A stretch of DNA of 64,000 nt from Paulinella micropora (taxonomy: Eukaryota > Cercozoa > Imbricatea > Euglyphida): assembly GCA_009731375.1 (NCBI GenBank), contig BJOX01000146.1, positions 519,490 through 583,489 of the forward strand, written 5' to 3'. Below the pieces are notes generated by a model that worked only from the letters and a program-made list of their open reading frames with translations, was not told the origin of the DNA and made no database searches. Of this stretch, positions 34,601 through 53,669 are shown one piece after another (the first letter of the stretch is position 1; every line of letters starts with the position of its first letter). The position numbers and the translations under genes were made by a program.

Positions 34601-34862
34601 TTCGCTCCGCCGCACACAGCTTTCTACTAATAAACATGATCGGGCGCAACTTTTTCTCCTCATCTTCCTGTTGCAGCACCGCGCCAATCGCAAACTTAGA
34701 TGCATCCGTGTCGACTACAAACGGCTTCGTAAAGTCGGGCATCATAAGTACTAATCCGCCGTCCTTGGGATCGTTGTAAATGAGATCTTTGAGCGTATTA
34801 AACGCCTGCAAAGCCTCCTCATCCCACTTCTCAAAGTCTCCAAAATCAATCATCTTCTCCAA
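31605..34862 (-). pseudogene. Copy A Pol: end of RT, RNase H, integrase and C-terminal extension
   Basis: Open segments 34862-32673, 32743-32042 and 32102-31605 match the Pol of copy B. They include the RNase H (DTDASKFAIGAVL), the integrase zinc-binding CIPCK, the catalytic core (HIDHVGPFP, CSDRGSDFNNE) and the HWKGPYQIM module. The segment at 32551-32736 repeats sequence that normally lies between RNase H and integrase (34115-34298 in this copy). It is bounded on both sides by the same 40 bases (32511-32550 and 32737-32776). The frame is lost near 32053. The protein would not be made intact. Confidence 0.88.
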
Positions 34863-34911
34863 CTTAGCCCGAGTTGCACCCCAATCGGGTATGAACTGGC
34901 TGTAGTACTGT

Positions 34912-35742
34912 NNNNNNNNNNNNNNNNNNNNNNNNNNNNNNNNNNNNNNNNNNNNNNNNNNNNNNNNNNNNNNNNNNNNNNNNNNNNNNNNNNNNNNNNN
35001 NNNNNNNNNNNNNNNNNNNNNNNNNNNNNNNNNNNNNNNNNNNNNNNNNNNNNNNNNNNNNNNNNNNNNNNNNNNNNNNNNNNNNNNNNNNNNNNNNNNN
35101 NNNNNNNNNNNNNNNNNNNNNNNNNNNNNNNNNNNNNNNNNNNNNNNNNNNNNNNNNNNNNNNNNNNNNNNNNNNNNNNNNNNNNNNNNNNNNNNNNNNN
35201 NNNNNNNNNNNNNNNNNNNNNNNNNNNNNNNNNNNNNNNNNNNNNNNNNNNNNNNNNNNNNNNNNNNNNNNNNNNNNNNNNNNNNNNNNNNNNNNNNNNN
35301 NNNNNNNNNNNNNNNNNNNNNNNNNNNNNNNNNNNNNNNNNNNNNNNNNNNNNNNNNNNNNNNNNNNNNNNNNNNNNNNNNNNNNNNNNNNNNNNNNNNN
35401 NNNNNNNNNNNNNNNNNNNNNNNNNNNNNNNNNNNNNNNNNNNNNNNNNNNNNNNNNNNNNNNNNNNNNNNNNNNNNNNNNNNNNNNNNNNNNNNNNNNN
35501 NNNNNNNNNNNNNNNNNNNNNNNNNNNNNNNNNNNNNNNNNNNNNNNNNNNNNNNNNNNNNNNNNNNNNNNNNNNNNNNNNNNNNNNNNNNNNNNNNNNN
35601 NNNNNNNNNNNNNNNNNNNNNNNNNNNNNNNNNNNNNNNNNNNNNNNNNNNNNNNNNNNNNNNNNNNNNNNNNNNNNNNNNNNNNNNNNNNNNNNNNNNN
35701 NNNNNNNNNNNNNNNNNNNNNNNNNNNNNNNNNNNNNNNNNN
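34912..35742. other. Assembly gap (831 N) inside copy A
   Basis: Copy B has 1,013 bases between the same anchor points (56752-57764), so the gap size is an estimate. It covers the reverse transcriptase palm. Confidence 0.98.
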
Positions 35743-37472
35743 GTCTAGTCCCGTTCTTTCATACGTGACTGTGTCCGGCTCATCATCATGACCCAGCCCG
35801 ACAAGCATATCAATAAGGTTCGCGTATTGTATCGGAGCCTTACGGGTGTAGAAACCATCAAAGCATGTGAAAGCTTGAGGTATCAATTTCAACTTGTCCT
35901 GGGCCCTGAGCTTTTGCTTGTATGCACTGCTCTGCTCCAGAGACCCGAGTCGACAAGCCACCACTAACTGTTGCTTGCGAGAGGGAACCGGTATAGGATG
36001 ATCAATAAGCCGGTCCCTTATCTCCTGTGCCCATATCGCCTTCTCATTGTACGGCAGAATGACAGTATACGGCTTGTTACTCTCAAATAGAGTCCGTAGA
36101 CACTTTTTCACTTCAGTTAATGAGCGCGGCCAGGTAGGCACATCGCCCCAAAAGTTCGTGATAAAAGTTTTAATGTCATCCGCTGGAGTATCGGGGATAC
36201 GCCCCTTCCTCCTTGGCACAAACGCCTCTCTCTTCTCATCTGACACCTTCGCATGGTAACAGTAGCCATTAGTAATATGGACATCTGCCCCGCCACCTTC
36301 TGCGAATCTGGCCAACGACGGGCACTGTTTCGCAACACATATTATCTCCTCATTACGCGCTACGACTAAGTCATCAATAGACTTTCTGTCCCATGCGGGA
36401 ATCGTAACCGTATACGCCTGCATCTCCGTCTCCCAATTGTCGGTCCAGGTCAGTTCCTCCGGCACTGTGACATAGGGGTGTACATAGGCTTCAGTTGCCT
36501 CATGTACGAAGGCCAACTTTTTCCTCTCCGTTGCTAGACTCAGCTCAAAAGCCTCGTATGAGTCAGTAGCAGTCATCGGATTAATATCCTCCTCCTCTCC
36601 ATTCTTCACTCCATAAATCACCCGCCGTGCGGCGCAATCGATCACAGCCCCCATCGTAGCCAATTGGTCATACGACAGCAGGATTGAACCGTGGTAATCG
36701 GGGACAACATAGAGGTCCGCACGATATACTCGACCGGATTTCAATTTGAAAATTAATGTGACGATGCCCGTAATTTCCGTACGGCTGCCTACCCCTTTTG
36801 GGGTTCCCTTTGTTTTTCTAATATTTTTGTCAACCCATGTCCGTGACTATTCAAAAACTTCTGGCCGACAATATTAATATTCGCCATCGTATCATTACCA
36901 ACTTTTAATGTGGTTTGTAAAGTTTCACAAAAGAGGTCAGTGTAGCATAGCGCGTCTGGTCTATGTAAACTAGCCGCTAGCACATGAATTTTTCGTTCTA
37001 GGGTTTTGAGTCTAAGCTCAAGTTCCTTGTCCTCTTCTCGTTCTCCCCCCTTTTCCGCCAACTTAACTTCTTGAGTCTCCGGGGCTTCCGGTATCTCGAG
37101 TGTCTTTTGGACAGAGTCTGGTACACCGAGTGTACTCGTGTCTATAGCAGAGACTATTGAGTCCTTTGGCGGGGGTACGGTCCGCTGCTTCTTCGTAGGA
37201 GAAGAGCTAGCCTTTGGTTTCGGCTTCCTCTCCTCCATCGCCTTCTTCGCCTTCCTATTCGCATCATTTATCATATTAGCTCTCGAAGGATGAACTAGCA
37301 AGTGCTTACCTTGAGGCTTGTGAGGCTGTGTGCCTTCACCTTCACGTCTGGGAGGAACGGAACCGTTCGTATCCTGTTCATCAACAGTAGGCATAACTGT
37401 GACTGTCGGATTAAAAAGAACAGTTTTTATCTCCTTCTCTCTCTTCTTTTCCTCTCTCTTCTCCTCCCGTCA
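35743..37472 (-). pseudogene. Copy A Pol: N-terminal region and protease-like domain
   Basis: This matches residues 1 to about 555 of copy B Pol. A missing G near 36843 shifts the frame within the protease-like domain, so the 201-codon segment from the ATG at 37394 ends at 36789. The in-frame UGA at 37470-37472 that precedes Pol in copy B is conserved, as is the open stretch between it and the ATG. Confidence 0.85.
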
Positions 37473-38382
37473 GTCTACGACGACAACACGCTCACCTGAG
37501 CCGGTGTCTTCGTCTTGACGTCCCCCCTCCGTAGCGGTATAAGCTTGCTGGGGGTAGTTGGAGCTGGAACTGGTGCTATAATTCCAGTATCCGTGTCCTC
37601 TGGGAGGGCGCGCTGGGGTCCGTCCTCCCCTTCCACGAAAGCCTCGTCCTCGTGGTGCCGCCCCTNNNNNNNNNNNNNNNNNNNNNNNNNNNNNNNNNNN
37701 NNNNNNNNNNNNNNNNNNNNNNNNNNNNNNNNNNNNNNNNNNNNNNNNNNNNNNNNNNNNNNNNNNNNNNNNNNNNNNNNNNNNNNNNNNNNNNNNNNNN
37801 NNNNNNNNNNNNNNNNNNNNNNNNNNNNNNNNNNNNNNNNNNNNNNNNNNNNNNNNNNNNNNNNNNNNNNNNNNNNNNNNNNNNNNNNNNNNNNNNNNNN
37901 NNNNNNNNNNNNNNNNNNNNNNNNNNNNNNNNNNNNNNNNNNNNNNNNNNNNNNNNNNNNNNNNNNNNNNNNNNNNNNNNNNNNNNNNNNNNNNNNNNNN
38001 NNNNNNNNNNNNNNNNNNNNNNNNNNNNNNNNNNNNNNNNNNNNNNNNNNNNNNNNNNNNNNNNNNNNNNNNNNNNNNNNNNNNNNNNNNNNNNNNNNNN
38101 NNNNNNNNNNNNNNNNNNNNNNNNNNNNNNNNNNNNNNNNNNNNNNNNNNNNNNNNNNNNNNNNNNNNNNNNNNNNNNNNNNNNNNNNNNNNNCTCGACT
38201 TCCGACTCTCCCATCCGCCCAGGGGCGAGCAGTCGGTCCTCTGGTCCTCCTGTTTCATAGGAAGGCACTGCCAGATCTCCCCCGTCCCCAAGAGGGCCAA
38301 CGTTATCCTCCTGGTCTATTGGGGTTCTCTCATTCTCTCCTCCTTCTTCATTCCAATATGCTTCTTCAGACCTAGAAGACAT
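37473..38382 (-). pseudogene. Copy A Gag and nucleocapsid region (mostly a gap)
   Basis: The ATG at 38382 opens the Gag N-terminus (SEEAYWNEEGGENERTP), a diverged version of that in copy B. The middle is N (37666-38193). The right part shows the RGG-rich end of the nucleocapsid up to VVVVD. Confidence 0.75.
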
Positions 38383-39089
38383 GGTCTCTGAAGGAATACA
38401 AAGGAGATAGATCTGTTTCTACTCCGTAATTACTCTGTTCGTCTCTGAGGAACGAATAGAGAGGAAAGATGAAAAGACAGTGTAGTAGAGAGAGAGTCTC
38501 ACCTCTATGTCTTATGTGTTTTTGTTTGTGAGAAAGCAGTAGTCTATGCGACTTTCTCTGAAAACTTGATCTCCTTCTCCACTCCTCTTTTCTTGTTCTC
38601 TTTTTGTTGTTGTATCTGTTATGAGGTACGAGGAACTACGTACAGATAATGTCAAAGAGGCTCGAGAAGCACTCCTTGAGAAGTCGACCTGTCGTCTGAT
38701 GTATGTGTTTTGAGAGGCAACTAAGTGCACAGACTTGAAAGGAGGAGTACTACGCTCGTGTCCTTCAAGTTTGTTTGTAACTGTGAGTGTTTGTTTGTAC
38801 GTCTGTTGACCTACTCTGTCTCTGTCTCAAGAGAGAACACAAGAACAGCTATGAGGTCTGGTGTCTGGCCTCCTTATGAGGACACAGATACAGGCTGTGT
38901 AGAGGGTACTGAGACACCTACTCACAAACGCCTAGACGTCTGGTTTTGCAAAAGGAGCTGTGTGGGGATGTGCTGGAGTATTTGTTTTTTGGAACACCTA
39001 CTCAGAAGAGATAGGTCTGTCCAATTTTTCTTTCTGCTGTTCCAAAAACAAGCCAGAAAAGAAATCAGCCTTGTGCTGGTGACTCCAAT

Positions 39090-39346
39090 GTTACAATCCC
39101 TGAAGATAGCTCGATAAAAAGTCGGTAGTAATACAACCAGACACAAATCCCCCCAAAGGAGAATGATGTCTCGTTATATTAGCTCAGTGAAGCCGAAAAA
39201 GAAAGCGGCAACAGACCACGGTTAAAATGGCATTAGGTCAAATCCGGCCAAACGATATTGAAATACTGGGAAAAAACTAGGTGCACCTGACACTGACCCG
39301 AAAAACTGTACTTTTTACCGTCTATCCGGGGGGTCACGGTGATGCC
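39090..39346 (-). repeat. 5' LTR of copy A
   Basis: Matches the other LTRs with small insertions (TAGTAATAC, GACACTGACCC, GGGTCACGGTGATGCC) and diverges after GATGCC. Its inner side has the same primer-binding sequence as copy B. Confidence 0.85.
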
Positions 39347-40225
39347 CGGGCTATAGCAAAGGCTGGCAGTGGTAGTATAATGGACGGCCCACTGTATCAC
39401 TAAATAATTAAGTTGAATTAGTACTATCCGTCCTTATGACAAATCAAACTACGCTAGTAACGGTAACTCCGGGTAACGTCGGGAACTTCAAGTTGATGAA
39501 ATAGGAATAACTTGTGACGGTTGCTAGTGAGTGGCGGCCCGGATTCATCGTTGTCAAGCCGCAAAACAGTGGCTCGTGAATGTGGAAGTGCGAAGAAAGA
39601 AAAGGAGACACAAGTCAAGAGAGGTTTCGAGTTTGAACAGCCGGGAGCCTCGGAAGGGGAAAAGAAGGCTCGGAAGCGGAAAAGACACTTGAAGGAAAGT
39701 TGAAAGAATATTTAGTGAGTACTGTCCGAGCCACGGACGGTAGTAAAGGTAACTGATGATGAAGAATGAAACTGAAAGAGGACCACTGAACTTAAACAAG
39801 GAAACTTGATTGCTTCACTACACCGTCTATTATAGTATATAATAAAAATCAAAACCGTCAGTAGCCGTCACAGGACCGCCGGTAGTATCACAGGTGACAC
39901 TGATCTATGATCCAGAAAATCAAACTGTAACACCACCAGAGCACCACCTATGATCCAGAAAATCACTAATGATACAAGGTCTACCGGCCGCCCCGCACTG
40001 CCAGTATATGGTAAGCTTATTTCATGTACCTGGACTTTGATTAAGAACGCCTCAACTTTCACTATGTTTTTCAAAAGTGATAAAAACTAGTTGATTACAA
40101 GCGTTTTATAATATCTCAAATGACGATATTAATATTCATGCGATATTCAAATACTAAAAGGTTTTATTTGATAATACTAATACTATGGAGCAGCGGCGTG
40201 CTGGCCGGCTGCGACTATGTTAAAT
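39347..40225. other. Unique intergenic sequence
   Basis: About 880 bases of AT-balanced unique sequence. Short direct and inverted matches around GATCCAGAAAATCA (39909 and 39953) are seen. No gene is supported. Confidence 0.5.
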
Positions 40226-40420
40226 TAATAGAAGGATGAAGAAAGAAGGAGTAAGAAGAAAGAAGGAGGGACGAGGGAGGAGGAAGAAGAAAGAGGGAAG
40301 AAGGACGAAAGGAGGAAGAAAGGAGGAAGAAAGGAAGAAGGAAGAAGGAAGGAAGAAGGAAGGAAGGAGGAATGAAGAAAAGGAAGGAGGAAGAAAGAGA
40401 AAGGAAGAAGTAAGAAGAAG
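40226..40420. repeat. Purine-rich GGAAGAA minisatellite
   Basis: About 190 bases of G/A only on the plus strand, with units such as AGGAAGAA. Strand asymmetry of this kind can form triplex DNA. Confidence 0.9.
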
Positions 40421-40654
40421 GCTCTGAACAGGCCAAGTATGAAGGCGTATCGCTCGATTTGTCAAACAAGAATCTTCGAGCTTCTGGTGTTATCGCAGTC
40501 GCCAAGGGACTGCAGGTCACACAGACTATAGTTCTGACTATACATGCATAAAGACATCACTCCTTCAGGTCAGGACTACAGCTATTATGAGACAACAGAC
40601 TAAAATATTTATGAATGTTGGCAGGAGATGTTACAGGTGAATCTGTGTATGTGT

Positions 40655-41345
<691 letters not shown>

Positions 41346-41562
41346 TCCCTGTGTGTGTGTGTGTGTGCGTGTCACACACACCACCCACCTACCCAAAATG
41401 TTTAACAACAGACATGCATATACGTATACACATGTACACATATACATATTACACATTTACATGTGCTCATAGACACTATTCATACACAGCATGCCAACAT
41501 ACTCACATATGCATCATTTTAATGCTACCAGCCAACTGTATATTGTATTTCTTTCTCTGTCT

Positions 41563-41564
<2 letters not shown>

Positions 41565-41645
<81 letters not shown>
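41565..41645. repeat. (CT)n microsatellite
   Basis: About 80 bases of CT with one CCC interruption. Confidence 0.97.
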
Positions 41646-41649
<4 letters not shown>

Positions 41650-41744
41650 GCAGCGCCTTCAGCACCAATCGAGCTTGACAAGGGTGTTTTCAATGTTGTC
41701 ATGTAAGCTTATGCTCTCTCCTCTATCTCTCTCCTCTCTCCTCC

Positions 41745-41955
41745 ATTACAGAGGACCCAGTAAGCAGATGGAGTTTCGAGACTGTTCGACAGTCTAGTAT
41801 AAACCGACAGTCTAGTATAAACCGACAGAGCACTGTGGGTTTTATTCCGGGCTCAACAAACGAGAAAGAGCACCCTGAGGGAACAGGATTGTGCTTCCCG
41901 TCGCTATTTCGGCATGTGACTTATAGGCGTATGGCTGGGCACACATAAGGCACCC
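41745..41955 (-). repeat. 400-bp interspersed element, copy 3 (truncated, inverted)
   Basis: Minus-strand match to the first half of the element at 27495. It contains an extra tandem copy of TCTAGTATAAACCGACAG. Its outer border again joins (GATA)n at 41958. Confidence 0.85.
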
Positions 41956-41956
41956 C

Positions 41957-42105
<149 letters not shown>

Positions 42106-42162
42106 ATGGGGTTGGGGGTGGAGAGGGTATCATGAGTTGCTGAGCTCTGTGGTGTGTGTGTG

Positions 42163-42496
42163 NNNNNNNNNNNNNNNNNNNNNNNNNNNNNNNNNNNNNN
42201 NNNNNNNNNNNNNNNNNNNNNNNNNNNNNNNNNNNNNNNNNNNNNNNNNNNNNNNNNNNNNNNNNNNNNNNNNNNNNNNNNNNNNNNNNNNNNNNNNNNN
42301 NNNNNNNNNNNNNNNNNNNNNNNNNNNNNNNNNNNNNNNNNNNNNNNNNNNNNNNNNNNNNNNNNNNNNNNNNNNNNNNNNNNNNNNNNNNNNNNNNNNN
42401 NNNNNNNNNNNNNNNNNNNNNNNNNNNNNNNNNNNNNNNNNNNNNNNNNNNNNNNNNNNNNNNNNNNNGGGGGGGGGGGGGGGGGGGGGGGGGGGG
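42163..42496. other. Assembly gap and poly(G)
   Basis: 306 N followed by about 28 G. The G run at the gap edge may be a sequencing artefact. Confidence 0.95.
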
Positions 42497-43237
42497 TGAA
42501 CACTGATCAGATTCATCAGCCAATGTTGAATGGCAAAGAGGACAAGAAAACCCACCCCAACTCACCCCTGAAGTAGCAGACAACAAAAAGCAGTCAACGT
42601 CCGGCCGGCCCAGCTTTGCATCAAGGTCAGGTGGCACCAGCTGTCGTTCTTGTTGCACTTTTTGTGATATCAGCGACGCGCGCGCACACTGTCTTAACGG
42701 GAATTGTATGTTGTCAGGACTAGCTAGTGAAATTTTTTTGGGCCTGGGTGTGCTCCAGGTACAAAAATTCTGTGGCGATTTTACCTGCGCCGGCCCAAAC
42801 TCCCCGAAAATTTCTCCAGAACCAACAGACCATAAAAACGCAGAGAAAGCAGGATAAATCAAGTGAACACAAAATCTCTTATCACGGCCCCAGAATAAAT
42901 TTTTGCCTTTTGGAATTTTGTGTCCCAAGCTTGGACCTAGTTGTCTCATGCAGCGGCACAACTTTATAGTTGTGAGATCGCGAGCCGCCTTGTGAGCAGA
43001 ACTGACTGCTAAGCACCTGTCACTTGATTGTTTCGTTGCGAGTTGCGTTCCTGAGATCCCTGTTCTTTACTGTTTCTTTGTTGTGTTCGTTGTGAAAAAT
43101 AAACAAAATAGGTCTTGTAAATAATTTGCATGCTTGTCTCTTTGCAAAAGCACTTTTTCGTCTTTGTCCTCGTCGGAGAGACACGAGTTTTGTGACTTTT
43201 TGTTTGGTTATTGCAGGACAATCCACAGAAAGGCAGC
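42497..43237 (+). promoter_or_regulatory. Upstream region and probable 5' UTR of the Reeler/YHYH gene
   Basis: About 740 unique bases. A splice-acceptor-like TTATTGCAG at 43208-43216 suggests a 5' UTR intron ending 22 bases before the ATG at 43238. A minus-strand frame of about 155 codons is open across it but shows no domain, and I do not treat it as a gene. No clear TATA box is identified. Confidence 0.4.
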
Positions 43238-50789
<7,552 letters not shown>

Positions 50790-51018
50790 AGCTCATGACA
50801 AGGGCTTTAATGATGTGCTCCGCTGTGTCATACCTCAAGTATTGACTGAAACATGGCAGAACTATGAGTCTGATGTTGTAATTTTTACTTATGTAAGAAG
50901 CAATACGAAGTGATTGAAGTCCCCCCCCCCCCCAAAACATACAAGAATACAAGAAGCTATTAATTAGACAATATTCTCTGCTCTGGCACTGTGAAAGTGA
51001 GCTGAGTAAATGCACATA

Positions 51019-51150
51019 CTACTACCTACTAACTACTACCTACTAACTACTACCTACTAACTACTACCTACTAACTACTACCTACTAACTACTACCTACT
51101 AACTACTACCTACTAACTACTACCTACCAACTACTCCCTACCAACTACTA
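51019..51150. repeat. 14-bp minisatellite AACTACTACCTACT
   Basis: About nine tandem units, the last ones with ACC and CCC variants. The flanking 50790-51684 is otherwise unique, with a (GTT)n/(GT)n patch at 51403-51495 and no supported gene. Confidence 0.93.
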
Positions 51151-51684
51151 GCTGGCACGGGTGGAAGTAAGTCCCCACTGCAAGTGCCACCGCGAGCAGG
51201 ATTGTTTCGGAGTAGATTCAAACTGTTACCCAGGTAAACCTAGTACTTCGGTTAAGTTAATTGGTTATATTTTGGTTTATATGTCACAGATTAAATGCAA
51301 TTCACCTTGAACAAGCTTCCGAAATTGACATAATAAGGGCAATCTAGTTCACAGAGCTGACGGACCTGATCAGCTACAAAAAACAAAGTCAAATATACGG
51401 AAGTTTGTTGTTGTTCTTGTTGTCGTTGTTGTTGTTGTTGTTGTTGTTGACAGTGTTGTTGTTGTTTGTTTGTGTGTGTGTGTGTGTGTGTGTGTGACAG
51501 TGGGCGGCTGGTGTGGTTGAAGCTTTTTACGCAAACACTTTTCATAAGAAAATACTTGCGTAAGAGGAAAATGGCATTCGCCCGATTCCGACTCGGAAGC
51601 TGAGTGGTATTAATATCAAGCAAAAGACTCAGTACAAAACTTGAGAAAAAAATGAGGAGTAAAAAGAAGCATTTAAGTTGATAT

Positions 51685-51961
51685 AATATTGCTGTTGACA
51701 TTCAAGACAACAAAAATTAGTTTTTCATTTTTGTGTCAGATTTTCATTTGTGACAGTTTTTCATTTTTGTGACAAAAATTCAAATTTTCAAATTTAACTG
51801 TAACATTTCGCGAAAATTTACGATATTTTGCGGACGAATATAGCAGTTAATTTGAAAAATTCAAATTTTCACCCAAAATCAAAATTCCAACCAAAACTGA
51901 AATTCCAACCAAAACAGAAAAATCAATTTTTTTTGTTGTCTTGAATGTCAACAGCAATATT
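51685..51961. mobile_element. MITE-like element 1
   Basis: About 277 bases with terminal inverted repeats of roughly 32 bases (ATATTGCTGTTGACATTCAA at one end, its reverse complement at the other). TA precedes and follows it, consistent with a TA target-site duplication. It is AT-rich and non-coding. Confidence 0.8.
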
Positions 51962-51987
51962 AATTGCTGTATTGAATTATTGAAGTT

Positions 51988-52269
51988 AATATTGCTGTTG
52001 ACATTCAAGACAACAAAAAAAATTGATTTTTCTGTTTTGGTTGGAATTTCAGTTTTGGTTGGAATTTTGATTTTGGGTGAAAATTTGAATTTTTCAAATT
52101 AACGGCTATATTCGTCCGCAAAATATCGTAAATTTTCGCGAAATGTTACCGTTAAATTTGAAAATTTGAATTTTTGTCACAAAAATGAAAAACTGTCACA
52201 AAAATGAAAATCTGACACAAAAATGAAAAACTAATTTTTGTTGTTGTCTTGAATGTCAACAGCAATATT
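51988..52269. mobile_element. MITE-like element 2, inverted relative to element 1
   Basis: The same element in opposite orientation, 26 bases away, again flanked by TA. Together the two make a near-perfect palindrome of about 585 bases that could form a cruciform or a long hairpin RNA. Confidence 0.8.
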
Positions 52270-52623
52270 ATAAAAAGAATGCTTAGAAAAAACTTGAAAG
52301 TTCAAATGACCGCGCCCGATCGTTCAACCATCCCTCCTTTTCTTGCGGAAAGACACCGTGCCTTGAATTGTTTGCTTTTTTTACTCAAGCCACTGTTTTA
52401 CTTGAATAGAATACTTGCCACTCGTAGAGCTGAGTCAGTGGGAAGCAAAAGAGATAAAATAGACTTATGAGGTACTACAATAATATCCAGATATACAAAA
52501 CTTGAAGAGAAAACATTCTGAGAAGTTCAACTGGCGGGCGGCCAGTGCTATGCACACGGCCGTAGGCTGCGAAACTTGTGATTTTGAACCTGACAACGGT
52601 CCGGGTCCCCAAAACACAAGGCG

Positions 52624-52628
52624 GCTCT
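52624..52628. other. Target-site duplication of copy B, left
   Basis: GCTCT directly before the left LTR. The same five bases are at 63016-63020 after the right LTR. Confidence 0.85.
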
Positions 52629-52874
52629 GTTACAATCCCCGAAGATAGCTCAATAAAAAGTCGGTAATACAACCAGACACAAATCCCCAAAAGAGAATGA
52701 TGTCTCGTTATATTAGCTCAGTGAAGCCGAAAAGAAAACGGCAACAGACCAAGGTTAAAATAGCATTAGGTCAAATCCGGCCAAACGATATTGAAAATAA
52801 TGGGAAAAAACTAGGTGCACCTGACACCAGAAAAAGGGTACTTTTTACCGGCTATCCGGGGGGTGATGCCTACA
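52629..52874 (-). repeat. 3' LTR of copy B
   Basis: In element orientation it starts TGTAGGCATCACCCC and ends GGGATTGTAAC, with one ambiguous base at the outer edge. It differs from the other LTR at four visible positions. Confidence 0.93.
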
Positions 52875-52877
52875 GTA

Positions 52878-52891
52878 CCCCTTCCCGTTTT
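52878..52891 (-). other. Polypurine tract of copy B
   Basis: On the minus strand, AAAAACGGGAAGGGG lies three bases before the 3' LTR. This is the position where plus-strand DNA synthesis starts in LTR elements. Copy A has the same sequence. Confidence 0.8.
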
Positions 52892-53669
52892 TATGACGGA
52901 AATATGCAATATTTTCGTCATATAATTGCTGATTTCTTTTCTGCACAAACGCTACGGGGTGTCGCAACTAAGTGCATTAACCCACGGATAGACGGTGCAG
53001 TGGATATATAAAACGCATACGCCAGACACGAGTCAACTATAAATCTCCAGCCTCGTTTTTGTAAATAAAAACTCCTCCTTCCACACTTGTTGTCCCCCCC
53101 GTAACTTAATTCTGAGGCAGTATGTCAAGAACAAATAGTATTACTATTGCAATAAAAGCAGCGTTATAATTTTTCTCCTTCTCCAAAAACACTTCCGATC
53201 AGTAAATACATTGTCTTTTAATAACATACCCTTGTATTCAATCGGTTACCTTAATATAGTACTAGGGGGCCAGACCTAATAACTATATCCAAAGCCGGGG
53301 TGAGTGAGCCCGACCATGCGATATGCCGACACAAGTAGAGACGGACCGTGCTGGTATGACGATATTAAGTATATCCAAAGAAAAAAATTTAATATGTCTA
53401 CTATGAGAACATTTTTTGAGAACATCACCCTGGATACTTGAAGCAGGGTCGTACCAGGAACACCATCGCTAAACTCACAAGCGATCCCCTTATACGGTGT
53501 CGTATCCATTTGCCGATTGACCCTCGCACTCATATGTTGCGATAAAAATGCCAAGTAACAACAATGGTATAAAAACATTTTAATAAGACATGATCTGACA
53601 TGGGCACTATGAGATTAATCCACATGCAGCTTTCAATGTCCGACGCGTGATAAAAGAAAAAAATGTCAC

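Larger units (their letters stand above)
30542..39346 (-). mobile_element. Ty3/Gypsy-type LTR retrotransposon, copy A (defective)
   Basis: Same family as copy B and nearly identical over aligned parts. The left LTR is 30542-30789 and the right LTR is about 39090-39346. Two large gaps (34912-35742 and 37666-38193) remove most of the reverse transcriptase and of Gag. Two single-base deletions break the frame against copy B: one near 36843 in the protease region and one near 32053 in the Pol C-terminus. About 185 extra bases sit at 32551-32736. The outer end of the right LTR departs from the others after GATGCC, and flanking bases (GCAAT and CGGGC) do not match. The copy is therefore rearranged or misassembled at that end. 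Confidence 0.9.

Noticed and set aside
39361-39400. tRNA gene in GGCTGGCAGTGGTAGTATAA
   Set aside because: Some resemblance to a D-arm, but no acceptor stem, anticodon arm or T-arm can be drawn.
42497-42961. 155-codon minus-strand frame upstream of the surface-protein gene
   Set aside because: It runs into poly(G) and a gap, has no recognisable domain, and overlaps the likely promoter and 5' UTR.
52697-53011. 104-codon plus-strand ORF in the 3' LTR, also at 30675 and 62838
   Set aside because: It lies in the LTR and its inner flank, antisense to the element, and is conserved only because the LTRs are.
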